A DNA stretch of 32,585 nucleotides from Desulfovibrionaceae bacterium (GCA_017454105.1 JAFTDR010000223.1:1-32585); one strand, 5' to 3'; shown: positions 23,672 to 31,977, counted from the first letter of the stretch. Numbers and translations: made by a program. Notes: a model not told the origin generated them from the sequence alone.

Positions 23672-24166
23672 ATGAACAAAGTACACAATGCGTCGCTTGA
23701 ACGCGTTCTTGCGAAGCGTCCCATGTCAGTAATTCGTGCCTGCCTTCTGGAAATACTGACAGCCGTCATGACGGCTGTCACCACAATGAATGGCTACGAT
23801 CATTATGTGAAGATGGCGGAGGCTCTTGGCAGGGAGGTTGGGAGCTTTGAGCAGTTTCTTCTGTCAAGGGGCGCGAGCGTCTTGGTCACGCTCCTTTTTG
23901 CCTGGCTTTTTTACCAAGGCAGGAACTGGGCTCGGATTTTCTATATTGTGTTTTTCTGTATCAATTTCAGCATGATTCTTTGGAGTGTCACAACCTTGGG
24001 TGTGCCACGCGCCCTTGGTTCCATGAACGAACTTGAATCGCTCATCGGTCTTGCTCAGACAGTCATATCCTGTAGCGTCTGCTGTTTTTTACTCACGCAC
24101 AGCGCACGCGCCTGGTTTAATGACGTGAAGGAGGCAAGAGCTGCGCAACGTTCAGAAGAACAATAG
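23672..24166 (+). CDS. Four-helix membrane protein, unrecognised
   Basis: About 165 residues from ATG 23672, with four hydrophobic segments (LLEILTAVMTAVTTM, VLVTLLFAWLFY, IFYIVFFCINFSMILWSVTTLGV, LIGLAQTVISCSVCCFLLTHS) and a short charged tail. The open frame extends upstream to 23552, but that part is low-complexity and crosses a hairpin, so the internal ATG is chosen; ATG 23723 is another option. The pattern YQGRNWARIFYIVFFCIN resembles widespread uncharacterised small membrane proteins. A good terminator follows. Function is unknown. Confidence 0.65.
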   Translation: MNKVHNASLERVLAKRPMSVIRACLLEILTAVMTAVTTMNGYDHYVKMAEALGREVGSFEQFLLSRGASVLVTLLFAWLFYQGRNWARIFYIVFFCINFSMILWSVTTLGVPRALGSMNELESLIGLAQTVISCSVCCFLLTHSARAWFNDVKEARAAQRSEEQ

Positions 24167-24184
24167 GTTTGCTCTCACAGCAGA

Positions 24185-24215
24185 GAGTCGGCGGAAACGC
24201 CGATTCTTTTTTTTT
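24185..24215 (+). terminator. Intrinsic terminator after the membrane protein gene
   Basis: Arms GAGTCGGCG and CGCCGATTC around a GAAA tetraloop, followed by nine T. It begins 19 bases past the stop. Clear plus-strand terminator. Confidence 0.9.
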
Positions 24216-24285
24216 GCCCTTTTCTTTGAGAACAAAGAAGCCAGGCGTCGCAAGACAGAACGGATTGAGTGTGCCGCAGCGTTTT

Positions 24286-24389
24286 TCTACCCAAGCCAGA
24301 AACAAACGGACATTGTTGCGAGCGGGAGTCATCACTAGAGTCTGGTCTTTTCAACGCCAAGTGGCTACTTTTTTTCTGACCGCAGTAGA
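24286..24389 (+). mobile_element. Family A mini-element
   Basis: TCTACCCAAGCCAGAAAC to TTTTCTGACCGCAGTAGA. Full length with mutated tips. It sits just beyond the 3' end of the sugar transferase gene. Confidence 0.8.
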
Positions 24390-24425
24390 ACGAATTTCTG
24401 GGGAGAAGCGATTGCGGCAACACTT

Positions 24426-25793
24426 TTAATACGCGCCGGCTGAGGAGAGAACAACAGGAACCGTGCGTGCGAGAATCCAAAGGTCAAGGCTTGGTGACCA
24501 TGTGCTTATATAGAGATGGTCATAGGCCACTCTTTCTTCATAGCGGGTGTCGTTGCGGCCAGAGACCTGCCAGAGCCCTGTGAGTCCTGGGCGAACCACA
24601 CAGTATTCCTCAAAGATTGCGCCGTATTTTTCCTTTTCTTCTGCCACAATGGGTCTTGGGCCTACGAGACTCATTTCGCCAAGGAAGATATTGATAAACT
24701 GCGGGATCTCATCAAGGCTGAGTTTTCTAAGAAAAGCGCCAACAGCGGTGACACGCGGATCGTTTCTCAGTTTATGATCTTGAAGCCATTCGGCTTTCAG
24801 TTGCGGATTGTTTTCCAGAATTTCGTCCAGAACATCATCCGCATTGCGTATCATGGTGCGAAACTTAAAGATGCGGATGGACTTGCCAAATTGGCCGACC
24901 CGAGTCTGGCGGTACAGAATGGGGCCAGGGGTATCGAGACGGATGGCAATGGCAATCAAGAGGACGAGGGGCACAAGGGCCACGCTGAAAACAAAGCAGA
25001 TCCCGAGATCAACACAGCGTTTGAGGGCAATGTAGCGGGGATTCCAGAGATTCTGGGTGAGAACAAAGCCCTTGGCAAGGCCGAGATCAACGGTCTCAAA
25101 AAATGAGGCCTGAAATTGCGTTTCAAGGGGCAGAAGGATGACGTGGGAAAAAACCCGTTTTACTTGGCGTATCAATACGTCATTGCGTTTGTCAGTATCT
25201 GTCAGAAGGAGGACGAGGGTTTTCGGATAGCGCGCCTTAAGCTCCAAAAGCTCATTTTCCCCAATTCTTCCTTGTGGGACCGGGATTTCCTCTCTGAAAA
25301 GCAGGCCGTATTCTGGATGTTTTTTCAAAAAGGTGCAGAATTCTGTCCCGTGGACGCTTTGGTTTAAAACAAGGACCTCGCTGAGCCACCACTCGGACTG
25401 GGAGAGGAGGTGACGCAGGTTTGAGCGCAAAAGGGGCATAAGAAAGAGGTTTGTCCCGAGGCTTACGGCAAGAAAAAAGAGATGGGGGAGGACTGCGTCG
25501 CGCTCGTAGAGGAAAATGGGGCCTGCGAGCAGGGCTGCCATGAGCATTGCCAAGATGTACTGGCGTTTAAACTCGGAGAAGGGCGAGGCCACCTTTGTGT
25601 AGAGGCCGAAAAGAAAAGCTGAGAAAGGGAGTATAAACGAGAGTAAGAGTGCACACAGTTGATGTTCAGTTGCGCAGATCTCTAAATATGATGCAAGCCA
25701 GACAGAGGGCATTGTCCCGAGAAAAAGGGCAAGCATATCTGAGCAGCACAGACAGAATGTTTGCAAAGAGAGAGGAGAAAGATATGCATTCAC
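24426..25793 (-). CDS. wbaP: WbaP-type undecaprenyl-phosphate hexose-1-phosphate transferase
   Basis: An inner-membrane enzyme that starts a surface glycan by moving a sugar-1-phosphate, typically galactose, from UDP-sugar to undecaprenyl phosphate. The 455 residues match the WbaP/RfbP class: an N-terminal block of about four helices, a middle Rossmann-like domain, then a membrane re-entrant helix ([27 protein letters not shown]) leading into the catalytic domain. That domain shows [47 protein letters not shown] and [21 protein letters not shown]. The only long start is GTG 25793, since an in-frame TAA lies just before it. It follows glf on the same strand with a 350-base gap. Confidence 0.9.
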   Translation of the reverse strand: MNAYLSPLSLQTFCLCCSDMLALFLGTMPSVWLASYLEICATEHQLCALLLSFILPFSAFLFGLYTKVASPFSEFKRQYILAMLMAALLAGPIFLYERDAVLPHLFFLAVSLGTNLFLMPLLRSNLRHLLSQSEWWLSEVLVLNQSVHGTEFCTFLKKHPEYGLLFREEIPVPQGRIGENELLELKARYPKTLVLLLTDTDKRNDVLIRQVKRVFSHVILLPLETQFQASFFETVDLGLAKGFVLTQNLWNPRYIALKRCVDLGICFVFSVALVPLVLLIAIAIRLDTPGPILYRQTRVGQFGKSIRIFKFRTMIRNADDVLDEILENNPQLKAEWLQDHKLRNDPRVTAVGAFLRKLSLDEIPQFINIFLGEMSLVGPRPIVAEEKEKYGAIFEEYCVVRPGLTGLWQVSGRNDTRYEERVAYDHLYISTWSPSLDLWILARTVPVVLSSAGAY

Positions 25794-26147
25794 GATAGGT
25801 TACCATTACGGCAAACGTTCAAGAATCATCGTAAATTCCTGGCATTGCACGCAAGCTACAGAGACGAAAAGTCAAGCATATGCGGATGGACACGTTTTTA
25901 GGGCGCTTTATAGCGTACCAGATCGGGTTCGCTACAAATGCCTCTTTAGTATGGGGAAATCAGGGGGAATGCGGCTTTCTTTTGTGTAGCTTACTTTTTT
26001 GGGCAGGAATTCTAGATTATTTTTACCAAGTGTATACCAGATCTTCAGCATGTGAACAAAACGATGTGTACCAAAGGAGAAAAGAAAGGTAAAGAGAAAC
26101 TATAGAGACTTCTGATGCCAGTCAGTGACTGGCATCAGAAGTCTCTT
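25794..26147. other. Gap between glf and wbaP
   Basis: Contains the long palindrome after glf (26104-26146). The rest is AT-rich with no recognisable gene; a 70-codon frame on the plus strand has no family likeness. Confidence 0.5.
26104..26146 (-). terminator. 43-base palindrome directly after glf
   Basis: Two 21-base perfect arms (AGAGACTTCTGATGCCAGTC...) around one central base, starting one base after the glf stop. Very stable hairpin; only a weak T stretch follows on the minus strand, while TTTTA follows on the plus strand. Confidence 0.6.
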
Positions 26148-27278
26148 TTATCGCTTAATTTTTGTTTCAAAGACGTGAAGGGCGTTTTCGATTGCTTTGT
26201 CCATATCCCAGTAGCGGTACGCACCAAGGCGTCCGCCTAAGATCACATTGGGATTTTTTGCGGCAAGCTTTGTGTAGGCCTCATACAGAGCGGTGTTCCG
26301 CTCGTCGTTGACAGGGTAATAGGCTTCATCGCCCCTTTGCCAGGTCTTGGGGTATTCTTTGCAGATGACAGTGGCCTTTGAGGCATAGACCTTGGCCCGT
26401 TCAGGGTGGTAGTGCTTGAACTCATGGATGCGCGTGAAGGCCACATCGGAATCCGCGTAGTTCATGACTGTGGTTCCCTGAAAATCTTGCACATCGTGTG
26501 TTTCCCACTCAAAGCGCAGGGAGCGCCAAGTGAGTTCTCCAAGCGAGTACCCGAAAAGAGCGTCTGGCAGGCCTGTGTAGCAGACAAGAGCGTCGCTTGG
26601 GATTGTGTCGCGGATGTCCTCGTAGGCAGTGTTTGTTTGGACTGTTATGTTTGGATGATCCAAAAGTTTTTTGAAGAGCTGTGCGTAGCCATCTCTTGGT
26701 ATGCCTTGCCATGTGTCGCTGAAGTAATCTGTATTGTACGAAAAGCGGACGGGGAGACGTTTCATAATTGCAGCCGGCAGCTCTGTTGGCTCGCGTTCCC
26801 ACTGCTTGCGTGTGTAATCTCGAATGAACGCCTCATAGAGGGGCCGGCCTATGCGCGAGATCGCCTGTTCTTCGAGATTTTTCGGCTCGGAACCTAGGCC
26901 TTCTTTGGCTATTTCCTGTGCGATGAAGGCTTTTGCCTCGTCTGGGCTCAAGCTTTTGCCGTAAAAATCGTTGATTGTGTGCAGGTTGATGGGTAGACTG
27001 TAGACTCTGCCAGCGTGTTTGGTTAACACTGTGTGGTGATAGTTCGTAAAACTTGTGAACTGATTGATATATTTCCAAACTTCGGGAAGCGATGTGTGAA
27101 AAATGTGGGAGCCGTAGCGATGGCATTCCACCCCGCTTTTTTCGTCAATTGACGAGTGGCAGTTGCCGCCAATATGCGGCCTGCGCTCAACTACAAGAAC
27201 CTTCTCATTCATTTGCGAGGCAATACGTTCTGCTATGACTGAACCCCATATTCCCGCTCCGATAACAAAATACTGCAT
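26148..27278 (-). CDS. glf: UDP-galactopyranose mutase
   Basis: A flavoenzyme that interconverts UDP-galactopyranose and UDP-galactofuranose, supplying galactofuranose for surface polysaccharide; cytosolic. The N-terminal FAD loop is GAGIWGSVIAERIA (residues 7-20), followed by VVERRPHIGGNCHS. Family blocks CHRYGSHIFHTS, FTNYHHTVL, YTRKQWEREPTELP and the late YPVNDERNTALYEAY and GGRLGAYRYWDMDKAI are all visible, the last carrying the substrate-contact Arg/Tyr region. The 376 residues agree with the family. ATG 27278 has AAGGAAA about 9 bases upstream. With the WbaP-like gene downstream and a possible glycosyltransferase divergent, it suggests a galactofuranose-containing glycan. Confidence 0.96.
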   Translation of the reverse strand: MQYFVIGAGIWGSVIAERIASQMNEKVLVVERRPHIGGNCHSSIDEKSGVECHRYGSHIFHTSLPEVWKYINQFTSFTNYHHTVLTKHAGRVYSLPINLHTINDFYGKSLSPDEAKAFIAQEIAKEGLGSEPKNLEEQAISRIGRPLYEAFIRDYTRKQWEREPTELPAAIMKRLPVRFSYNTDYFSDTWQGIPRDGYAQLFKKLLDHPNITVQTNTAYEDIRDTIPSDALVCYTGLPDALFGYSLGELTWRSLRFEWETHDVQDFQGTTVMNYADSDVAFTRIHEFKHYHPERAKVYASKATVICKEYPKTWQRGDEAYYPVNDERNTALYEAYTKLAAKNPNVILGGRLGAYRYWDMDKAIENALHVFETKIKR

Positions 27279-27732
27279 AGACTGTTTCCTTCGCTTGTCG
27301 TGACGTATACGCTCAATTTCAGAAAGGATATCCTTTCAATGACCGTAAGAATTTTTTGCCTTTTCGCTTTGCCTTCTGTATAGTTCACCCTGGCGGCTTT
27401 GGCTGTGCGTATCTGCCAATGGACAGGGAGACCGTACAGCCCCATGGTGCAGGAAGCACTCGGGATATTCCCCGTTTTTTGGGGACTGTGAACGCAAAGC
27501 TCCTTCAATTTTCTAGTTTCCGATCAATCTACTCTGCTGCACAGTGCTTCTACCAGCCAATTGGGATCCGTACACGCTGGATGTCGTTTAAGAAAATCAT
27601 TGTGCGGTAGAGTTGATCTGTTTTTTTGTGGGATCTCCTCTGTCTTTCGTGGAATTTTTGGCTGACGGGTTTTTTGTATTGTGGCAGAGGGGCAATCAAG
27701 ACCCATGGACGTTTGAGCCCGCTGGAGAAGTT
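27279..27732. other. Divergent gap between glf and the glycosyltransferase-like gene
   Basis: Holds a perfect 16-bp palindrome at 27322-27337. There is also a D-like right-end fragment near 27564-27590 (ATCCGTACACGCTGGATG) and a C-like patch at 27590-27610 (AAAATCATTGTGCGG). No gene. Confidence 0.5.
27322..27337. promoter_or_regulatory. Perfect 16-bp palindrome upstream of glf
   Basis: GAAAGGATATCCTTTC lies 44-59 bases before the glf start, in the divergent promoter region. Position and symmetry suit a repressor or activator site; the regulator is unknown. Confidence 0.4.
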
Positions 27733-28677
27733 ATGAAGATATGCGACGTTGCCGTCAATATCTTTGCGAAGCCCTATCAGACCTCGCTTGCCATCTTGAG
27801 CCTGCTTAGGATGTGCGGCTCGCACATTCGTTGCCTTTGGCTTCAGTTTGAGCCAGCTGGCTCCCGCTTCGATACCATTAGTCCATACACAATTGCCTGG
27901 TATCTCAAAGAAAAAAAACTTGTGCCTCTCCGAGTTTTTCAGCCTGAGATTTGGTTTGACTGCAAGGTTGCGGAGAGGAGCCGCTTTTCGGAAGAGGCAT
28001 ACCGACTTGGGCTCAGATTTGAGTGCGCCCTTGAACAATCGGATGCCCAATTCCTCTATTTGCTGCACAACGATGTCTTTATCCAGAAGGATATTCTGGG
28101 GGCCATGCTGCAAGGCATAGGCAAGGCTTTCGCCATAGGGCCGATCGGGCAATGCTGGAACTGTCCCGCATCGAAGGAAGAGGTGACCATGGCTGCGCTG
28201 AACCGTCCCCCATGCGTTCCGTCTCTCTATACCAAGTTCAAGCCAAGCTATAAAGAACTTGTGTCACTCTATGCCTGCTCGGATTCTCTCAGGCTCTTTA
28301 AAAGAAGCTATGCGGACGGTCTGGATCCTCATTTTCTGACACAACCGTGGCCCCTTCCTGAATGCCGTGTCAATGAGTGGTCCTGTCTCGTCAATCTGGA
28401 GATGACGCGTGGCCACACTATTCCTTTTGGCGATGCGCTTCCGATAGGCTGTTATGAGCAGTGCGGAACATATACCCTTGATATTGGCGTCTCATGGTTT
28501 CGCTCCATGCACGCCTTGGGCTTCACGGCAGCTCATTTTCCAATTGACGGGTGGATGCGGCATTTCGGTGGGACAGGCAATAAAAGCCAGCTGCGCTATA
28601 CCCAGGGAGAAGACAGGGCGAAAAAGCTTCTGTCCCTGCATTTTCCCGAGTTTATAGCCTGGCTTGGCTCGCACTAG
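27733..28677 (+). CDS. Putative glycosyltransferase (GT-A-like)
   Basis: A 314-residue soluble protein from ATG 27733, which has GGAG five bases upstream; the in-frame extension to 27613 is not supported. The start (VAVNIFAKPYQTSLAILSLL) resembles the opening strand and helix of GT-A enzymes. YLLHNDVFIQKDILGAML around residues 113-130 sits where such enzymes have their DxD-type metal site, here HNDV. The C-terminal part contains GWMRHFGGTGNK. Lying divergent from glf, it could transfer galactofuranose or another sugar in the same pathway. The fold assignment is tentative because no strict DxD is present. Confidence 0.6.
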   Translation: MKICDVAVNIFAKPYQTSLAILSLLRMCGSHIRCLWLQFEPAGSRFDTISPYTIAWYLKEKKLVPLRVFQPEIWFDCKVAERSRFSEEAYRLGLRFECALEQSDAQFLYLLHNDVFIQKDILGAMLQGIGKAFAIGPIGQCWNCPASKEEVTMAALNRPPCVPSLYTKFKPSYKELVSLYACSDSLRLFKRSYADGLDPHFLTQPWPLPECRVNEWSCLVNLEMTRGHTIPFGDALPIGCYEQCGTYTLDIGVSWFRSMHALGFTAAHFPIDGWMRHFGGTGNKSQLRYTQGEDRAKKLLSLHFPEFIAWLGSH

Positions 28678-28730
28678 TATTGGCTTAGCAAAGTTCACAT
28701 GTATCTTTTTTTGCTGAGCTTTGCGTACAC

Positions 28731-28803
28731 TGTAGCGAGAGTCCCCAGCATATTTTTACACACGGACTGAGAGGCGGCAGTACGAGAGATCGAGCGAAAG
28801 CGC
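28731..28803 (+). repeat. Family E repeat, copy 2
   Basis: TGTAGCGAGAGTCCCCAGCA, TATTTTTACACACGGACTGA and GGCAGTACGAG line up with 13245-13332. It lies directly next to an A element. Confidence 0.55.
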
Positions 28804-28814
28804 TTACAGTTTTT

Positions 28815-28917
28815 TATACTCTGGCCAGAAACAAACTGACATTTTTGCGATCGAGCGTCAGCACAGAGTCTGGTAGTATCAACTCCAAGTGCTAACTTTT
28901 TTTCTGGCTGCGCTATA
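28815..28917 (+). mobile_element. Family A mini-element (103 bp)
   Basis: TATACTCTGGCCAGAAAC to TTTTCTGGCTGCGCTATA with TA borders; close to the family consensus. Confidence 0.85.
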
Positions 28918-29034
28918 AGGCACTTGGCCTTGCGAGAGAAGAAAGCGCTTTTTTCTGTTTTCGGTGTGGCAGGTCTTCAAAGATGAGTTTGTTTGAATAC
29001 GGTATCTTCTTCCCTGCTGCGAGGGGTTCAACAA

Positions 29035-29128
29035 AATACGTACGCCAGAAACAAACTGCTTTTGGCGAACGGAAGCGAGAGTCTCTTCTTTTTATCGCCA
29101 AGTGGCAATTGTTTTCTGACCGCAGCTG
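29035..29128 (+). mobile_element. Family A mini-element, diverged
   Basis: AATACGTACGCCAGAAACAA to GTTTTCTGACCGCAGCTG. The interior is shortened and the right TATA lost. It abuts the 3' end of the Sel1-repeat gene. Confidence 0.7.
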
Positions 29129-29134
29129 CGGGCT

Positions 29135-29776
29135 CTATGCTTTTTTACCAATTTTCACTTGCGCTTTTTCATTGCCAAGAGCAGCGGCTTTCGCATACCA
29201 GTCCATAGCCGTGTGGATGTTTTGTGGCACACCGATTCCCTGCTCATAGCAACGGGCAAGCGCCACCTGGCCATCATTGTCTTCATTTTCAGCGGATCGC
29301 CGGTACCAGTACGCTGCAAGCTCATCATCCTTGGGAACGCCAAGGCCTTTCTCATACAGCCTTCCAAGCCACAGCTGCGCCATAGAAAGATTGGCCTCAG
29401 CGGCACGCAGGAAGTGCCGGGCGGCGAGTGCGTAATTTTGCGGGATGCCGAGTCCCTGCTCATGGAGAACGCCAAGACCGAGATGGGCCATGGAATGGCC
29501 TTGGTCACTCGCCTTTGTGTACCAGTATATGGCCTTATCGGTATTCTCTGGGATTTTTTCTCCCTCGTCGTAGAGCCAGGCAAGAGCATATTGCGCTTCA
29601 GCGTGTCCTTGCAGGGCCGCTTTCTCGTACCATTTCTTCGCCTGGCTTCCATCTTCAGGAAGACCGTCTATCCCGTTTTCGTACATCTCTCCCAAGGAAA
29701 ACTGCGCATCGGCAATTCCCTTTTCCGCCAGTGGCCGTATGCAGGCTTCGCGTTCACTCATTTTTTTGCTGTTCAC
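29135..29776 (-). CDS. Sel1-like repeat (SLR/TPR-like) protein
   Basis: A 213-residue protein made almost entirely of about five Sel1-like repeats of about 36 residues, each with the A(Q/H)xxLGxLYExGxGVPxD...A..WYxKAAxxG pattern (for example AQFSLGEMYENG, AQYALAWLYDEG, AHLGLGVLHEQG, AQLWLGRLYEKG, GQVALARCYEQG). Such superhelical repeats bind partner proteins and are common in host-associated bacteria. No signal peptide is seen. I chose GTG 29776 (VNSKKMSEREAC) because AAAGGA lies 8 bases upstream; the ATG five codons later has no ribosome site. The further upstream extension to 29959 is not supported. Partner unknown. Confidence 0.88.
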   Translation of the reverse strand: MNSKKMSEREACIRPLAEKGIADAQFSLGEMYENGIDGLPEDGSQAKKWYEKAALQGHAEAQYALAWLYDEGEKIPENTDKAIYWYTKASDQGHSMAHLGLGVLHEQGLGIPQNYALAARHFLRAAEANLSMAQLWLGRLYEKGLGVPKDDELAAYWYRRSAENEDNDGQVALARCYEQGIGVPQNIHTAMDWYAKAAALGNEKAQVKIGKKA

Positions 29777-30259
29777 GATAAGAATCCTTTGCTGGAATTG
29801 CCGCTTAGGTATGAACTTGCAGAAAAGACGAAGAGTAAGTACCATGGCAGAAAAATGACACCCACGAGGCTGCCATGGCCTGTTCTTGTTTTCTGTCTTG
29901 AATGCGCTGTCCACGCTGTTTCTGAGAGCATTTTGCGCAAAAGAAAAAAGACGAGACACGCAGGGAGGCAGCGTTACAGGATGTCGCGCATGCTGTCAAT
30001 CACCAAGCCTTCAGATGGGACTCGCACACTTTGGAGCGGAAAAACCATACGCTGAGATTTTTGTTGCAACTGGTCGGGTATTTCAACAAAAGGTATGTAC
30101 GCTTCTTCACAAGCCTGCTTCCCTCGATGTTTGGTAGAGGGCAAGGGTACGCTCACGTGAAGGAAAAGCTTTAGCGTATGATTGCACAATGCCTAAGGCT
30201 TGTGTCTTTTCGGCAAAAAGAAGCAGCGGGAGCCGTATGCTTACAGGAGATGGGTGGTA

Positions 30260-30362
30260 TATACCAGGCGTCACAATGATTCTTCCCCTCAACACAAAGT
30301 GAGCCCAATTGCAGTCGCTTTCCTTGGGCTGCCAAGGGAAAAACGGTATGCGGCTCGGTATA
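30260..30362 (+). mobile_element. Family C mini-element (103 bp)
   Basis: TATACCAGGCGTCACAATGA at the left and GGTATGCGGCTCGGTATA at the right are imperfect inverted repeats; the interior contains CTTGGGCTGCCAAGGG. It is the best-preserved C copy. Its right TATA is also the left TATA of the adjacent B element. Confidence 0.7.
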
Positions 30363-30459
30363 CTCACGACGCGAAAGCTCTTCTTCCTTCCCTTTTGCTC
30401 GATCGACTTGCGTATCGCCAATACAATTGAAGAAGAACAGTTCATCCGTCGCGAGGAGA
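30359..30459 (+). mobile_element. Family B mini-element (101 bp), uninterrupted
   Basis: TATACTCACGACGCGAAAGC at the left and ATCCGTCGCGAGGAGA at the right; the right tip has lost TATA. It contains CGTATCGCCAATACAATTGA, the intact version of the site where an A element is inserted in the copy at 13046. Confidence 0.75.
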
Positions 30460-30586
30460 GGGTTGCTTTGTGAAACAGGGTCTTGTGCGCCTTTTTGTGC
30501 GAGGAGAATTCCTGATATACGATCTCGTCCCGAAGTCCAGAGGCGGGAGTGTCGTACAGTGCGCGGTCACGAATGCGGTTTACAGT

Positions 30587-30601
30587 GGGCACATGACTTG
30601 C
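30587..30601 (+). promoter_or_regulatory. Candidate sigma-54 promoter upstream of fliM
   Basis: GGGCAC-N5-TTGC differs from the sigma-54 consensus TGGCAC-N5-TTGC at one position. It lies about 300 bases upstream of fliM on the same strand. Flagellar genes are often sigma-54 dependent, but the distance is long, so support is moderate at best. Confidence 0.35.
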
Positions 30602-30899
30602 GACAATGGCTGCTCCTTCTAAAAAAGATTTTCAGGCAAAATGCGTAGATCCATTGCAGACGCCGCCAATACTCCCTGCGCAATGAATTTTGCTACGATT
30701 GTTAGAGAAGTCCGTGAGATAGGCGAAGGGCGTTTTTTTTTGCTGCCGATGTTTCACAAGGTACGTACAGAGGCCGGTAGTCGCAAAAGCGTTTTTTTTC
30801 ACAGTGCAGTGCAAGGTATTTCCTATCGATACAAAGTAAATACAGGAGGCAGCGTTTCTTTCCCGGTTGTAAGGCCAGGGTTTACACGCTGATAATCTG

Positions 30900-31883
30900 A
30901 TGAATAAAGTTTTGGCTCAGGATGAAGTCGATGCTCTGTTGCGGGGCCTTTCAGGGGGCGAAATCGAAAGCGATCAGGACGGTGGCGATGAGAACGAGGA
31001 GGGGGTTGTTCCCTTTGATCTTGCGAACCAGGATCGCATTATTCGCGGTCGAATGCCTGTTCTTGAGATCGTGAATGACCGTTTTGCGCGGCTTTGCACA
31101 AATGCCCTCACAAATGCTGTCCGCAAGCGTGTCGAGCTGAATCCGATTTCGATCGATATGACGAAATTCGGTGAGTTTATGCGTTCCCTCCCTGTGCCGA
31201 CCTCCATCAATATTTTCAAGATGGATCCTCTTCGCGGGAACGCGTTAATTATTGTCGATTCACGTCTTGTTTTTGCTATCGTTGAAAATGTTTTCGGCGG
31301 AGCCTGCACTCAGCCAAAGGTTGAAGGACGAGAATTTACGCATATCGAGCAGGCCGTTGTCAATCGCATCATAAAGATCGCGCTTGAGACAATGGAAGAG
31401 TCCTGGCGGCCTGTACACGATGTCAAACTTGAACTTGTCCGCAGTGAAATAAACCCGCAGTTTGCCACGATAGTTCCGCCGAGCGACGTTGTTGTGATTA
31501 TTACGTTTGAGGTGGAACTTGAGACATCGCTCGGATCAATGATAGTTTGTTTGCCGTACGCAACAATTGAGCCCATTCGTGGAAAACTCCATGCGAGTTT
31601 CCAGACGGAGCGTCTTGAGATAGACCATGCGTGGTTGAATCGCTTAAAAGAGCGCCTCATGGAAACTTCTGTCGAGCTTGTCATCCGCTTTGGGTCGACG
31701 ACCATTACAGGCAATCAGCTTCTGCGTATGCAGGTTGGCGACATCATTGTTTTGAATACTGATGTTGAGGATATGCTTTCGTGTACAGTTGAAGGAGTGG
31801 AAAAATACAAGGGTATCGCCGGAACAGTCAAGGCTATGAAGGCCTTTCAGATTGTCGATGAAAAGGAACCCAATTTTACATAG
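30900..31883 (+). CDS. fliM: Flagellar motor switch protein FliM
   Basis: A C-ring component that binds CheY-phosphate and, with FliG and FliN, sets the direction of flagellar rotation. The N-terminal CheY-binding segment is LAQDEVDALLRGL (residues 4-16). An acidic linker follows, then the FliM middle domain (from about residue 40) and the C-terminal SpoA/FliN-like domain from about residue 240 (SVELVIRFGSTTITGNQLLRMQVGDIIVL). The 327 residues match the family. No Shine-Dalgarno is evident close to ATG 30900. No other flagellar gene is adjacent; it is followed by a bidirectional terminator. The assignment is secure. Confidence 0.97.
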   Translation: MNKVLAQDEVDALLRGLSGGEIESDQDGGDENEEGVVPFDLANQDRIIRGRMPVLEIVNDRFARLCTNALTNAVRKRVELNPISIDMTKFGEFMRSLPVPTSINIFKMDPLRGNALIIVDSRLVFAIVENVFGGACTQPKVEGREFTHIEQAVVNRIIKIALETMEESWRPVHDVKLELVRSEINPQFATIVPPSDVVVIITFEVELETSLGSMIVCLPYATIEPIRGKLHASFQTERLEIDHAWLNRLKERLMETSVELVIRFGSTTITGNQLLRMQVGDIIVLNTDVEDMLSCTVEGVEKYKGIAGTVKAMKAFQIVDEKEPNFT

Positions 31884-31893
31884 TGCAAAAAAA

Positions 31894-31924
31894 AAAAGCT
31901 CCTGTTTGCAGGAGCTTTTTTTTT
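31894..31924. terminator. Bidirectional terminator between fliM and hsp20
   Basis: A 7-bp GC-rich stem (GCTCCTG / CAGGAGC, loop TTTG) is flanked by a long A-run on the left and a T-run on the right. It therefore works for fliM on the plus strand and for hsp20 converging on the minus strand. Confidence 0.9.
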
Positions 31925-31977
31925 GCGGGCAATTTTCTTTCACTGTTTCACGCAAGTTTTTCGGATACATACTGTCC

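Larger units (their letters stand above)
28678..29134. other. Gap with E repeat and two A elements
   Basis: Contains an E-type repeat (28731-28803), a full A element (28815-28917) and a tip-mutated A element (29035-29128). No gene. Confidence 0.65.
29777..30899. other. Long gap upstream of fliM
   Basis: These 1.12 kb hold chained C and B elements (30260-30459) and a possible sigma-54 site at 30587. Nothing coding is convincing; several short frames overlap on both strands. Confidence 0.6.

Noticed and set aside
25880..26092. 70-codon plus-strand frame between wbaP and glf
   Set aside because: Somewhat hydrophobic but without ribosome site or family likeness; probably chance.
3468..30459. 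CRISPR array
   Set aside because: The repeats are dispersed, about 60-234 bp, in both orientations and without regular spacers; they are TA-bounded inverted-repeat elements.
30641..30892. 83-codon frame just before fliM
   Set aside because: No ribosome site and no recognisable family; ends immediately before fliM by chance.
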